64,000 nt of DNA, taken from Amycolatopsis granulosa. Its GTDB lineage: Bacteria; Actinomycetota; Actinomycetes; Mycobacteriales; Pseudonocardiaceae. The notes under the pieces are model-generated. The model was not told where the DNA came from. It searched no databases and saw only the letters and a list, made by a program, of their open reading frames with translations. The stretch spans positions 5,146,001-5,210,000 of the forward strand of contig NZ_JAANOV010000001.1 of NCBI RefSeq assembly GCF_011758745.1, given 5' to 3'. Position 1 is the first letter of the stretch. The number at the start of each line of letters is the position of its first letter. The position numbers were made by a program, and so were the translations under genes. Positions 44,893-53,926 of this stretch are shown here, in pieces.

Positions 44893-45486
44893 ATGATGCC
44901 GGGCATGACTTCCTTGCCGAGTTTCGACCGTGCGGGCGCCGCGGTGTCCCGTGTCGTGTCCGCTGTTCAGCCGGATCAGTGGGAGCTGCCCACGGCCTGC
45001 ACGTCGTGGAACGTGCGGGCGGTGTTCGAGCACCTGGTGCACGGCAACCTGCGCACCGCGGCGTGGGCGCGCGGGGAGCCGCCGCCCGAGTCCCCGCCGC
45101 CGTGGGACGACGCGCCGGAGGTGTTCGCCCGTTCGCTGTCCGTCCTGCGGGAGGCGCTGGCCGACCCGGGACTGTCCGGGCGGACGGTGCACGTGCCGTT
45201 CGGTGACGTGCCGGGAGCGATGCTGGTGCCTATCCGCGTCAACGAGCTGCTGGTGCACGGCTGGGACATCGCCGACGCCACCGGTCAGCCGACGGATCTG
45301 GAGCCCGATCTGGCGGACGAGGCGCTGTCGTCGTGGACCGCGCGGTTCGGCGACGCGCCGCGACCACCGGGCGGTCCGTTCGGGCCGCCGGTGCCGGCGC
45401 CCGCGGGAGCTTCCGCTGCCGACCGCCTGGCGGCCTTCCTCGGCCGGCGGTCGGTGCGGGCCGATGAGCCGGAGGCGCAGCGGTAG
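44893..45486 (+). CDS. Mycothiol-dependent maleylpyruvate isomerase-like (TIGR03086-type) protein
   Basis: About 197 residues with the DinB-like bundle of the maleylpyruvate isomerase group: CTSWNVRAVFEHLVHGNLRT near residue 35 and MLVPIRVNELLVHGWDIADATG near 115 carry the usual histidines, including the HGWDIA motif. Many such proteins use mycothiol, but reactions are mostly unknown. Start choice: ATG 44893 has TACCTC six bases before it; ATG 44905 is also possible. Confidence 0.82.
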   Translation: MMPGMTSLPSFDRAGAAVSRVVSAVQPDQWELPTACTSWNVRAVFEHLVHGNLRTAAWARGEPPPESPPPWDDAPEVFARSLSVLREALADPGLSGRTVHVPFGDVPGAMLVPIRVNELLVHGWDIADATGQPTDLEPDLADEALSSWTARFGDAPRPPGGPFGPPVPAPAGASAADRLAAFLGRRSVRADEPEAQR

Positions 45487-45587
45487 CGAAGCGGTCGTTG
45501 TGTCCATTGCGGAGGGTTCCGGCCGTCCGGTGGATCACCGGCCCGGGCCGGCTGTGCCGGTCCTCGCCGGGTCGTAGGGGAGAGTGC

Positions 45588-46715
45588 GTGGCAACGTCCA
45601 CTGTGGAAACGTTCGCCGTCCTGCTGTGTGATGCGGCGAGGCGCCGGCTGGGTGAGGTCGCGGCCCGGGAGCTGGCCGGCCCGCGGTACGACGAGGAGGT
45701 GATCGACCGGGCGGCGGAGCTGGCGCTGCGCGAGGTGCTCGCCCGCTTGTGGCGGACCGGCTGGCAGCCGCGCGACGTGCACCAGGTCGCCCGGCGCCGT
45801 CTGGACCGGCGGGCGGTGTCCCTGGTCGTGGACGTCATCGCCGGATGCGCGGCGGCGGGGGTCGGGCGGGAGCAGTTCGCCGAGATCGGTGCCGTCGTGT
45901 GGTGGTCGGGTGATCGGCCGCTGCTCGGTCAGTGGACGGCGCGGCACGCGGTGGCGCGGGAGCCGGCGTTGCTCGCGGTGCTGTCGGTCCTGGCGGCGCT
46001 GTTGCCGTTGCCGCGGCTGCCGCACCTGCCGGTCGCCGCGGCGGCGCCGGGGGTCGACGAGCGGATGCCCGCCCGGATCCGAGCGTTGCTGGCGAAAGCC
46101 GAGTCGACGTCGTTCCCCGAGGAGGCCGAGGCGCTGTCGGCGAAGGCGCAGCAGCTGATGAGCCGGTACTCGTTCGAGCAGGCGCTGGTGGACCCACCGG
46201 CGCTGGCCGGTTCCGCACGAAGGTTCTGGCTGGAGCAGCCGTACCTGGGGCCGAAGTCGTCGCTGGTGACGGCGGTGGCGGCGGCCAACCGGTGCCGGGC
46301 CGCGTTCTACGCGGGGCTCGGGTTCGTCGCGCTGGTCGGGCACGAGGTGGACCTGGACCTCGTGGAGCTGCTCTCGACGTCCCTGCTGGTGCAGGCGAAC
46401 GAGGCGATGCTCGCCGCCGGGAAGCGGTCGCGGACGCGGTCGTTCCGGCACGCGTTCCTGCTCGCCTACGCCGGCCGCGTCGGTGAACGGCTGACGGCGG
46501 CCGACCGCGCGGCAGGGGAGCAGTTCCCGGACGGGCGCCTGCTCCCGATCCTGACCCGGCGCCGGCACGAGGTGGACACGCTGTTCGCGGAGCTGTTCCC
46601 GCGCACCGTGCCCCGCCGGACGACCATCAGCAACGACGACGGCTGGTCAGCGGGGCGAGTGGCCGCGGACCGTGCCCGGCTGACCGTGGAGCGGACAGCC
46701 GTGGCGGGACGGTAG
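45588..46715 (+). CDS. DUF2786 domain protein
   Basis: 375 residues. The DUF2786 block is central: ERMPARIRALLAKAESTSFP and EEAEALSAKAQQLMSRYSFE (residues 155-200), a pattern otherwise seen in small phage-like SprT-associated proteins. The N-terminal 150 residues are mostly alpha-helical with QPRDVHQVARRRLDRRA, and the C-terminal part has two helical repeats. Function unknown. GGGGAGAG precedes the GTG. It ends just before the long repeat region. Confidence 0.82.
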   Translation: MATSTVETFAVLLCDAARRRLGEVAARELAGPRYDEEVIDRAAELALREVLARLWRTGWQPRDVHQVARRRLDRRAVSLVVDVIAGCAAAGVGREQFAEIGAVVWWSGDRPLLGQWTARHAVAREPALLAVLSVLAALLPLPRLPHLPVAAAAPGVDERMPARIRALLAKAESTSFPEEAEALSAKAQQLMSRYSFEQALVDPPALAGSARRFWLEQPYLGPKSSLVTAVAAANRCRAAFYAGLGFVALVGHEVDLDLVELLSTSLLVQANEAMLAAGKRSRTRSFRHAFLLAYAGRVGERLTAADRAAGEQFPDGRLLPILTRRRHEVDTLFAELFPRTVPRRTTISNDDGWSAGRVAADRARLTVERTAVAGR

Positions 46716-46900
46716 GAGATCCGCGCCAACGCGAGTTTGCAGCAGCAGCGGCGGGAGCAACGCCACCCCGCCACGCGAGGCGACGACCGATCGCCAGCCA
46801 CAGCGCAGCGCAGACACAGTGCAGATGCAGCACGGACACCTCGCGCCGCAAGCCGGCCCGCCCACCACGCCGAGGGACCAGCACGCTCTCCGGAGCGGCC

Positions 46901-47230
46901 AACACGCCGCCCGGAGCCGCCAACACGCCGCCCGGAGCGGCCAACACGAGGCCCGCAGGGGCCAACACGACGCCCGCTGCGGTGAACATGGTGCCGGGTG
47001 GGGCCAACATGCTACGGGGAGGGCGAAAACGGTGCCCGGAGCGGCCAACACGGCGCCAGGGGGTGACACGGTGCCAGGGGGTGACACGGTGCCGGGGGGT
47101 GAACACGGTGCCGGGGGGTGAACACGGTGCCGGGACGGGTGAACACGGTGCCCGCTGCGGCAGACACGGTGCCCGGAGCGGCCAACACGGCGCCCGCTGC
47201 GGCGGACACGCCGGTGTTGGCGTGTTTGCC
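46901..47230. repeat. Long array of degenerate 21-bp tandem repeats
   Basis: AACACG-type cores at 46901, 46922, 46943, 46964, 46985 and 47006 keep an exact 21-base period, followed by 47026, 47047, a compressed stretch (47065, 47083, 47102, 47121; 18-19 base steps of GGGGGTGACACGGTGCC) and again 21-base steps at 47142, 47163, 47184 and 47205. A unit is close to GCGGCCAACACGGCGCCCGG plus one base. At 47211-47236 one inverted unit (GTGTTGGCGTGTTTGCCGCT) closes the array. Same family as the arrays at 7.6 and 21.3 kb. No gene is supported here; the 46716-46900 stretch upstream also holds nothing recognisable. Confidence 0.85.
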
Positions 47231-47686
47231 GCTCGCCGCACGGTGTCCCCGGTCGCCGGGCCGGTCGTGCGTCCCCTTCCACCGGCCGCGGCGCAGCCGG
47301 ACGCCCGTCGAGAACCCACTATCCGGCGGGCTGCCGGTTCGCTGCCGGCCCCTTGACGAACCCGGCCGGGCTCGCCCCGGCCGGCCCGCGGCACGCGCCG
47401 GGTCTCTTGATCGGTTCAGCAGTCGCTTGGAGCGGGTAACGCCACGCCTGGCCGGGGCCGATCTCACCTGATGTCACCGCGCGCCCACCCGGCTGGGTCC
47501 GGCCGGTGAGACCCCGTTCACACGGTCGGCTGTGCCGGGACGGTGCCGCGACCGTGCCGGGAGGGTGTCCCGCCGCCGGATCGGTGACCGGCGGCGCGCG
47601 CGGCGGCAGGGGGACTACGGTTCTCCGTAGACTGACGGGACGCGCCCTGGCGGGCAGGGCGGGTATCGATGCGGGTGAGGTGGAAA
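47231..47686 (+). promoter_or_regulatory. dxs upstream region with palindrome over the -10
   Basis: No gene is supported. TAGACT at 47628-47633 is the best -10 candidate, 53 bases before the dxs start. A perfect inverted repeat, CTACGG (47615-47620) and CCGTAG (47625-47630) with a 4-base loop, overlaps it and could be an operator or an early-transcript hairpin. GAGGTGG at 47677-47683 is the ribosome binding site. Confidence 0.45.
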
Positions 47687-49597
47687 GTGACGCTCCTGGA
47701 GTCCGTCCATGGGCCGGCCGACCTGAAGCGCATGGGACACGGCCAGCTCGAGCACCTTGCGGGGGAGATCCGCGACTTCCTGGTCGACAAGGTCCGCCGC
47801 TCCGGCGGTCACCTCGGCCCCAATCTCGGCGTGGTCGAGCTGACGCTGGCCCTGCACCGGGTCTTCGACTCGCCGAACGACGCGATCGTCTGGGACGTCG
47901 GTCACCAGTGCTACGTGCACAAGATCGTGACCGGCCGGCACGGCGAGTTCGGCCTGCTGCGCCAGCAGGGCGGCCCGTCGGGCTACCCGTCCCGGGAGGA
48001 GAGCGAGCACGACCTGGTGGAGAACAGCCACGCCTCCACCGCCCTGTCCTATGTAGACGGATTGTCGAAGGCGTTCGAGCTCGCCGGGGGCGGGCGGCAC
48101 GCGGTGGCGGTCGTCGGGGACGGCGCGCTGACCGGCGGCATGTGCTGGGAGGCGCTCAACAACATCGCCGCCGAGCCGGGCCGTCCCGTGGTGATCGTGG
48201 TCAACGACAACGGCCGCTCCTACTCGCCGACGATCGGCGGCTTCGCCGAGCACCTCGCGTCGTTGCGGCTGCAGCCGGGCTACGAGCGCATGCTCGACGG
48301 CGGCCGCGAGCTGCTGCTCAACACACCGGTGGTGGGCAAGCCGATCTACGCGGCCCTGCACGCGGCCAAGGCCGGCATCAAGGACGCGCTGAGCCCGCAG
48401 GAGATGTTCTCCGACCTGAAGCTGAAGTACTTCGGGCCGGTCGACGGCCACGACATCGCGGCCCTGGAAAAGGCGTTCCAGGCGGCGAAGGCGTTCGGTG
48501 GCCCGGTGGTGGTGCACGCGGTCACCGAGAAGGGCCACGGTTACCCGCCCGCGGTGAACCACGAGGCCGACCAGATGCACCAGACCGACCCGATCGACCC
48601 GGAGACCGGCCTGCCCAAGCCCAAGGGCCTGAGCTGGACGTCGGTGTTCGGCGACGAGCTGGCGCGCATCGGCGAGGAGCGCGAGGACGTGGTGGCGATC
48701 ACCGCCGCGATGCTGCGTTCGACCGGTCTGCACGAGTTCGCCGAGCGGCACCCGGACCGCTGGTTCGACGTCGGCATCGCCGAGCAGCACGCCGTCACCT
48801 CGGCCGCCGGTCTCGCCATGGGCGGGTACCACCCGGTCGTCGCGGTCTACTCGACGTTCCTCAACCGCGCCTTCGACCAGGTGCTGATGGACGTGGCGCT
48901 GCACCGCCAGCCGGTGACGCTGGTCCTCGACCGGGCCGGCATCACCGGGCCGGACGGGCCGAGCCACCACGGCATCTGGGACTTGTCGCTGCTCGGCATG
49001 GTGCCCGGGATGCGCGTCGCCGCGCCGCGGGACGCGCGGACGATGCGCGAGGAGCTGCGTGAGGCGGTGGCCGTGTCGGACGGTCCGACCGCGTTGCGGT
49101 TCTCCAAGGGCAGCATCACCGAGTCCGTACCGGCGGTCGACCGCGTCGGCGTGGTCGACGTGCTGCGTCGTCCGCGCGAGGGTGCGGGCGCCGACGTGCT
49201 GCTGGTCGCCGTGGGCGCGTTCGCGACGCTCGGGCTCGCCGCCGCGGAACGGCTGGCCGACCAGGGCATCGGCGTGACGGTCGTGGACCCGCGGTGGGTG
49301 CTGCCGGTGCCGTCGGAGCTGGTCGGCCTGGCGCGCGAGCACCGGCTGGTGGTGACGGTGGAGGACAGCGGCCGCCACGGCGGGTTCGGCAGCGCCTTCT
49401 CGGCCGTGCTGCGGGACGCCGAATGCGACGTGCCGCTGCGCGACCTGGCCGTGCCGCAGCGGTTCCTTGCGCACGGTTCGCGTGAGGAGGTGCTGGCGGG
49501 CGTCGGCCTGACGGCGCAGGACGTGGCGCGGCGCGTGACCGAGTGGGCGTCGAACCTGATCGGCGAGGCCCAGCCCGCGGACGCCCCGGCCGAGTAG
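47687..49597 (+). CDS. dxs: 1-deoxy-D-xylulose-5-phosphate synthase
   Basis: A 636-residue, full-length DXS. The thiamine-diphosphate binding motif is [20 protein letters not shown] to [14 protein letters not shown] (residues 145-185); the N-terminal [20 protein letters not shown] and [11 protein letters not shown], and the pyrimidine-domain [20 protein letters not shown] near 362 with the catalytic Glu, are intact. It condenses pyruvate and glyceraldehyde 3-phosphate to start the MEP isoprenoid pathway. GTG 47687 is chosen for the ribosome binding site GAGGTGG. Corresponds to dxs1 (Rv2682c) at the end of the conserved block. Confidence 0.97.
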   Translation: MTLLESVHGPADLKRMGHGQLEHLAGEIRDFLVDKVRRSGGHLGPNLGVVELTLALHRVFDSPNDAIVWDVGHQCYVHKIVTGRHGEFGLLRQQGGPSGYPSREESEHDLVENSHASTALSYVDGLSKAFELAGGGRHAVAVVGDGALTGGMCWEALNNIAAEPGRPVVIVVNDNGRSYSPTIGGFAEHLASLRLQPGYERMLDGGRELLLNTPVVGKPIYAALHAAKAGIKDALSPQEMFSDLKLKYFGPVDGHDIAALEKAFQAAKAFGGPVVVHAVTEKGHGYPPAVNHEADQMHQTDPIDPETGLPKPKGLSWTSVFGDELARIGEEREDVVAITAAMLRSTGLHEFAERHPDRWFDVGIAEQHAVTSAAGLAMGGYHPVVAVYSTFLNRAFDQVLMDVALHRQPVTLVLDRAGITGPDGPSHHGIWDLSLLGMVPGMRVAAPRDARTMREELREAVAVSDGPTALRFSKGSITESVPAVDRVGVVDVLRRPREGAGADVLLVAVGAFATLGLAAAERLADQGIGVTVVDPRWVLPVPSELVGLAREHRLVVTVEDSGRHGGFGSAFSAVLRDAECDVPLRDLAVPQRFLAHGSREEVLAGVGLTAQDVARRVTEWASNLIGEAQPADAPAE

Positions 49598-49636
49598 CCG
49601 CGGCGACGGGCGGCCGCAGGGTCAGCGGCCGCCCGG

Positions 49637-50278
49637 TCAGCCGGACCGGACCACCCGGAAGCCGACGTCGTCGCTGCGGAACCCGGGGTGGCTGCGGCGC
49701 CGCACCGAGGCGCGGCAGCTCCAGTGCTCGTCGAACCAGCCACCGCCGCGCAGGACGCGGTATCCGCCGTACACCTGCGGGTCGTAGACGTCCCAGCACC
49801 AGTCCCAGGCGTTGCCGAGCATGTCGTGCAACCCCCACGCGTTCGGCCGTTTGCCGCCGACCTCGTGGATCCGCTCGCCGGAATTGCCGCGATACCAGGC
49901 TATTTCGCCGAGCTCGCCGTAGCGGGGGCCGGTGGTGCCGGCGCGGCAGGCGTGTTCCCACTCCGCCTCGGTGGGCAGGCGGTAGCCGTCCGCGTCCCGG
50001 TCCCACCGGACGTCCTCGTCGCCCGAATACACCGGCGACAGTCCTTCGTGGACGGACAGTGCGTTGCAGAACCGCACCGCGTCCGTCCACGACACGCTTT
50101 CCACCGGCAATCGCGCGCCCTCCGACGCGCTCGGCCGGTCCCCGGTCACCGCCGCGTACTGGGCCTGGGTGACCGGGTGGACCGCCATCCGGCAGGGCCC
50201 GACCTCGACGGTCCAGCTCCGCCGGGTCCGCCGGTCGGACACCGTCACGCTCCCCGCCGGCACGGCGATCATCTCCAC
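49637..50278 (-). CDS. SUMF1/formylglycine-generating-enzyme-like protein
   Basis: A 213-residue SUMF1 (C-type-lectin-like) domain without extra domains. Signatures include HPVTQAQYAAVTGDRPS, PVESVSWTDAVRFCNALSVH, RLPTEAEWEHACRAG and the C-terminal GNAWDWCWDVYDP...RVLRGGGWFDEHWSC. True formylglycine-generating enzymes activate sulfatases and use two active-site cysteines and copper; this protein is short and no sulfatase is nearby, so another role, such as an EgtB- or PvdO-like protein, cannot be excluded. TAGCAT lies six bases before its GTG start. Confidence 0.87.
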   Translation of the reverse strand: MEMIAVPAGSVTVSDRRTRRSWTVEVGPCRMAVHPVTQAQYAAVTGDRPSASEGARLPVESVSWTDAVRFCNALSVHEGLSPVYSGDEDVRWDRDADGYRLPTEAEWEHACRAGTTGPRYGELGEIAWYRGNSGERIHEVGGKRPNAWGLHDMLGNAWDWCWDVYDPQVYGGYRVLRGGGWFDEHWSCRASVRRRSHPGFRSDDVGFRVVRSG

Positions 50279-50284
50279 AGCTGG

Positions 50285-50290
50285 ATGCTA
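50285..50290 (-). promoter_or_regulatory. Leaderless -10 hexamer of the SUMF1 gene
   Basis: TAGCAT on the minus strand with six bases to GTG 50278; it overlaps the stop codon region of the upstream NmrA-like gene. Confidence 0.45.
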
Positions 50291-51169
50291 CCGGGCGAGC
50301 ACCGCCGGGCGGAGGACCTCCTCGCACCACTGCCGGAAGGTCGTCGGCGTGGACGCTTCCGGCGTGCGTGGCTGCGCGTTGTCGAGCCCGGCGGCCTTCG
50401 CTGCCATCATGTCGACCATCCCGCGCGTCATCGCTGCCGACCAGCCCTGCCGCCGCAGGTCGGCAGTCAGCTCCTCGGCGGAGACCTCCTGGAAGCGGAC
50501 GGGACGGCCCAGAACTTCGGACATGATCGCGGCCAGGTCGTTGTGGGACAGGTCTTCCGGGCCGAGCACCGGGACCTCGCCCCGGCCGCTCCAGGTGTCG
50601 TCGAGCAGCAGCCGGGCGGCGGTGGCCGCGATGTCCTGGGTCGCGCAGATCGGCCGCTTGTGGTCCGGCTCGGCCATCGCGAAGAACACGCCGTCCTCGG
50701 CGATCGACCGGATCTGCCAGAGCAGGTTGTCCATGAACGTCGGCATGGTCAGCGCCCGGTAGGCGACGCCGGTGCTCGCGATCAGATCGTCCATCGCGAG
50801 CGAGGCCGTCACCAGGCCGGCCTCGCCGGGCACCCCGCGGCCGAGGGCCGAGACGCCGACGACCCGGGAGACGCCCTGGCCGGCCAGCGCCGCGCAGGCC
50901 GGGCGGGTGAAGTCCAGGTAGGCGGTGTGCAGGTCGGTGGCCGCCGGGTTGGGCGGAACGAGCCAGAAGACCGCGCCGGCGCCGGCGAACGCCTTCTCCA
51001 CGACGTCCGGGTCGCCGTGCGAGCCGATGACGACCTCGGCCCGGTCGCGGACCCGGGGACTCAGGCGGGACGCGTCGCGCACGATGACGCGGACCGGTGC
51101 GCCGGCGTCGAGCAGGGTGTCGGCCAGGTGCCGGCCGATGCGGCCGGTGGGTGCGGTGATCACGATCAT
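50288..51169 (-). CDS. NmrA-like NAD(P)-binding oxidoreductase
   Basis: A 293-residue atypical short-chain dehydrogenase. It begins MIVITAPTGRIGRHLADTLL, the NmrA/QOR2-type nucleotide motif, followed by RVIVRDASRL (NADP-type basic residue after beta 2). There is no clear YxxxK catalytic pair, as usual for NmrA-like proteins, which are often quinone reductases or redox sensors. It is divergent from a LysR-type gene with a 69-base shared promoter, so regulation by that LysR protein is likely. GACAGT lies six bases before the ATG. Confidence 0.88.
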   Translation of the reverse strand: MIVITAPTGRIGRHLADTLLDAGAPVRVIVRDASRLSPRVRDRAEVVIGSHGDPDVVEKAFAGAGAVFWLVPPNPAATDLHTAYLDFTRPACAALAGQGVSRVVGVSALGRGVPGEAGLVTASLAMDDLIASTGVAYRALTMPTFMDNLLWQIRSIAEDGVFFAMAEPDHKRPICATQDIAATAARLLLDDTWSGRGEVPVLGPEDLSHNDLAAIMSEVLGRPVRFQEVSAEELTADLRRQGWSAAMTRGMVDMMAAKAAGLDNAQPRTPEASTPTTFRQWCEEVLRPAVLAR

Positions 51170-51226
51170 GGCTCCACTGTCCGCCCGCGCGGCGGCGACC
51201 GTCCAATACCTCTTGAGCAAGATTGA

Positions 51227-51232
51227 TACCCT
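51227..51232 (+). promoter_or_regulatory. Leaderless -10 hexamer and nearby palindrome for the LysR gene
   Basis: TACCCT, then GACGGT, then ATG 51239. ATACC (51226-51230) and GGTAT (51236-51240) form an inverted repeat with a 5-base centre that spans the -10 and start codon, a plausible autoregulatory LysR site. Confidence 0.5.
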
Positions 51233-51238
51233 GACGGT

Positions 51239-52054
51239 ATGGATCTGGACCTGCGCAAACTGCGGTACTTCGCCGCGGTCGCCGAGCACGGGCACTTCGG
51301 CCGGGCCGCGGAACGGCTGCACATCGCGCAGCCCGTGCTGAGCCGCCAGATCCGCGCCCTGGAACGGGAACTGGGCTGCGAGCTGCTGGAGCGCACCACC
51401 CGGTCGGTGCGGCTGACCCCGGCGGGCGAGCAGCTCTACGCGGACGCGCCCGGAGTGCTGGCCACCGCGGTCGCCGCGACCCGCCGGGCCTACGGCGCGG
51501 CGCGCGGCTCCCGCCGCCTGGTGGTCGGGTTCGCGCCCGGACTGACCGTGTCGCCCGCGGTCCGGGCCTTCACCCAGGAGCACCCGCAGGTGGAGGTCGA
51601 GCTGCTGCACCTGCAGTGGTTCGAACAGGCCGAGGCGCTGCGCGACGGCCGCGCCGACGTCGGCTACCTGCGGCGCCCGTTCGACCCGGCCGGGCTGCGC
51701 ACACTCCGGGTGGGCAGCGAGCCGAAGGTGGTGTGCCTGCCCGCCGCGCATCCCCTCGCAGCGCGGCGCCGCGTGCGCTACGCCGACCTCGACGGCATTC
51801 CGGTCATCGAGGCGACCGACCGCCGGGTCACCACCATCGAGGAGAAGCTGGAGCTGGTCGCCGCCGGGCGCGGTTGTGCGATGGTGCCGCGCAGCGTCGC
51901 GCGCTACTACTCGCGCCCGGACATCGTGCACCGGACCATCGGCGACGCCGGGGAGTACGAGATCTGCCTCGCCGTCGCGGAGGAGAACCGGCGTCCGCAC
52001 CTGGCCGACTTCGTGGCGGTGGCTGCCCGCACGCTGCCCGGACGACGGCGCTGA
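51239..52054 (+). CDS. LysR-family transcriptional regulator
   Basis: A 271-residue LysR protein: winged helix-turn-helix at residues 1-60 (LRKLRYFAAVAEHGHFGRAA, RLHIAQPVLSRQIRALEREL) and a periplasmic-binding-like effector domain (LVVGFAPGLTVSPAVRAFTQ onward). Divergent orientation to the NmrA-like oxidoreductase suggests that this gene is its target; the inducer is unknown. Leaderless start. Confidence 0.93.
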   Translation: MDLDLRKLRYFAAVAEHGHFGRAAERLHIAQPVLSRQIRALERELGCELLERTTRSVRLTPAGEQLYADAPGVLATAVAATRRAYGAARGSRRLVVGFAPGLTVSPAVRAFTQEHPQVEVELLHLQWFEQAEALRDGRADVGYLRRPFDPAGLRTLRVGSEPKVVCLPAAHPLAARRRVRYADLDGIPVIEATDRRVTTIEEKLELVAAGRGCAMVPRSVARYYSRPDIVHRTIGDAGEYEICLAVAEENRRPHLADFVAVAARTLPGRRR

Positions 52055-52086
52055 GTCCCGTTGAGGTAACTCTCAGGAAACTGTGG

Positions 52087-52092
52087 CACCGT
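52087..52092 (+). promoter_or_regulatory. Candidate leaderless -10 hexamer of the response regulator
   Basis: CACCGT with six bases to GTG 52099; TTGAGG at 52060-52065 is upstream but too distant for a classical -35. Confidence 0.35.
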
Positions 52093-52098
52093 GGTGCC

Positions 52099-52776
52099 GT
52101 GCGAGTACTGGTAGTCGAGGACGAGGCGCCGCTGGCGGACGCGATCGCGCGCGGGCTGCGCCGGGAAGGCATGGCGGTCGACGTCGCCCTCACCGGCGAC
52201 GAGGGACACGAGAAGGCCAGCATCACGCGGTACGACGTGGTGCTGCTGGACCGGGACCTGCCGGGGATGTCCGGCGACGACCTGTGCCAGGAAATCGTGG
52301 CTTCCGACGAGCTGACGCGCGTCCTCATGCTGACCGCCAGCGGCACGGTCTCCGACCGCGTCGAGGGACTGTCCCTGGGCGCGGACGACTACCTGGCCAA
52401 GCCCTTCGCCTTCCCCGAGCTGGTCGCCCGCGTGCGCGCGCTGGGCCGCCGGGCCACCCCGGCCGCCCCGCCGCTGCTGACCGTCGGTGACGTCGAGCTC
52501 GACCCGGCCAAGCGCACCGTGCGCCGCGCGAGCGGGCCGATCGACCTGACCCGCAAGGAGTTCGGCGTCCTCGAGGTGCTGATGGCGGCGAAGGGCGCGG
52601 TGGTCAGCAGCGAGGAGCTGCTGGAGCGCGTGTGGGACGAGAACGCCGACCCGTTCACCACGACCGTCCGGGTCACGGTGATGACCCTGCGCAAGAAGCT
52701 GGGCGAACCTGGGATCATCGAGACCGTGGTGGGATCCGGGTACCGGGTACGCGACACCGGCCCCGTGAAGGGGTGA
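52099..52776 (+). CDS. OmpR/PhoB-family response regulator
   Basis: A 225-residue response regulator. The receiver domain has acidic residues at VEDE (7-9), the phospho-acceptor Asp51 in LLDRDLPG, and the conserved Lys in YLAKPF near residue 101. The C-terminal winged helix (LTRKEFGVLEVLMAAKGAVV, TVRVTVMTLRKKLGEPGII) is of the OmpR type. The histidine kinase gene overlaps its stop by four bases, so they are a cognate pair. Target genes are unknown; the aldo/keto reductase downstream has its own promoter. Confidence 0.95.
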   Translation: MRVLVVEDEAPLADAIARGLRREGMAVDVALTGDEGHEKASITRYDVVLLDRDLPGMSGDDLCQEIVASDELTRVLMLTASGTVSDRVEGLSLGADDYLAKPFAFPELVARVRALGRRATPAAPPLLTVGDVELDPAKRTVRRASGPIDLTRKEFGVLEVLMAAKGAVVSSEELLERVWDENADPFTTTVRVTVMTLRKKLGEPGIIETVVGSGYRVRDTGPVKG

Positions 52777-53912
52777 GTTCGCGCTCGGCGCGCACGCCGG
52801 TCCGCAGCCTGCGTGCGCGCATCACGCTGCTCGCGACCGGGCTCGCGGCCGGGGTCAGCCTCGTGCTGCTGTGGCTGGCGTGGACGCTGGTGGGTGACGC
52901 CGTGTCCGCGGTGCCGCAGATGCCGCCGGGCACGATCGTGCGCGTCGACGGGGTGGACGTGGACGCCGCCGCGCTGGCCGCGCACCTGCGCGACCACGCG
53001 CGCGACAAGATGCTGCTCGCCGGGAGCATCGCGTTCTGCTGCGTGGTGCTGGCGACCGCCGTCCTGGCCTGGACGTTCACCTCGCGGGTGCTGCGGCCGT
53101 TGCGGGACATCACCGGCACCGCGCGGCGGCTGTCGGTCGAGTCGCTGGGCGAGCGCATCGGCGAGGTGGGCGCGCGCGGCGAGCTGGCCGAGCTCGCGCA
53201 GACCTTCGACGCGATGCTCGACCGGTTGCAGGCGGCGTTCGAGGCGCAGCGGCACTTCGTCGCCAACGCCAGCCACGAGCTGCGCACGCCGCTGTCGGTG
53301 ATCCGCACCGAGCTGGACGTCACCCTTGCCGACGAGCAGGCCGACAACGACGAGCTGCGCCGCATGGCCGGCGTGGTGCGGGACGCGACCGAGCGGGCCA
53401 GCCAGCTGGTCGGGTCGCTGCTGCTGCTCGCCCGCACCGACGGCGCGGGACTGGTGGTCAGCGAGCCGGTCGACCTGGCGGTGCTGGTGGACAGCGCGTG
53501 GCGGGCGGTGGTGGGCGAGGCCGACCAGCGCGGCCTGAAGACCACCTTCACCACCGAGCCGGCCTGGACGACGGGTGATCCGGCGCTGCTGGAGCGCATC
53601 GCGGGCAACCTGCTGGAGAACGCGGTGCGGCACAACGTCGACGGCGGCTGGATCGAGGTCACCACCCAGTCCGGCGGGCGGTGGTCGACGCTGCGGGTGC
53701 GCTCCTCCGGCGGCCTGGTGGACCCGGCCGCGGTGGGGGAGTTGTTCGAGCCGTTCCGCCGGGCCGGGGTGGCGCGCACCGCCCGGCACGGGGCCGGGCT
53801 CGGGTTGTCGATCGTGCGTGCGGCGGTCGAGGCGCACGACGGGCAGGTGAACGCGGAACCGGTGGTCGGCGGGGGGCTGTCGGTCACCGTGCGGCTGCCC
53901 GCGGCGCGCTGA
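52773..53912 (+). CDS. Sensor histidine kinase
   Basis: A 379-residue kinase. Two membrane segments (ITLLATGLAAGVSLVLLWLA, residues 17-36; LLAGSIAFCCVVLATAVLAW, 81-100) enclose a short 45-residue extracytoplasmic loop, followed by HAMP (to about 155), the H-box FVANASHELRTPLSV with phospho-accepting His168, and an ATPase domain with NLLENAVRHNVDG and GAGLGLSIVRAAVEAHDG. The small sensor loop favours a membrane- or envelope-linked signal. GTG overlaps the response regulator stop. Confidence 0.95.
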   Translation: MSSRSARTPVRSLRARITLLATGLAAGVSLVLLWLAWTLVGDAVSAVPQMPPGTIVRVDGVDVDAAALAAHLRDHARDKMLLAGSIAFCCVVLATAVLAWTFTSRVLRPLRDITGTARRLSVESLGERIGEVGARGELAELAQTFDAMLDRLQAAFEAQRHFVANASHELRTPLSVIRTELDVTLADEQADNDELRRMAGVVRDATERASQLVGSLLLLARTDGAGLVVSEPVDLAVLVDSAWRAVVGEADQRGLKTTFTTEPAWTTGDPALLERIAGNLLENAVRHNVDGGWIEVTTQSGGRWSTLRVRSSGGLVDPAAVGELFEPFRRAGVARTARHGAGLGLSIVRAAVEAHDGQVNAEPVVGGGLSVTVRLPAAR

Positions 53913-53914
53913 GT

Positions 53915-53920
53915 TACCGT
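53915..53920 (+). promoter_or_regulatory. Leaderless -10 hexamer of the aldo/keto reductase
   Basis: TACCGT, then GCTGCC, then ATG 53927; it starts three bases after the kinase stop codon. Confidence 0.45.
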
Positions 53921-53926
53921 GCTGCC

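Noticed and set aside
46901..47230. CRISPR array
   Set aside because: Units are contiguous, degenerate and only 21 bases long, with no unique spacers and no cas genes nearby.
46737..47356. Open frames through the 21-bp repeats that encode heptapeptides such as PERPTRR
   Set aside because: A 21-base period keeps any frame open by chance; unit lengths vary between 18 and 21 bases, there is no ribosome binding site, and the other arrays are not open in the same frame.
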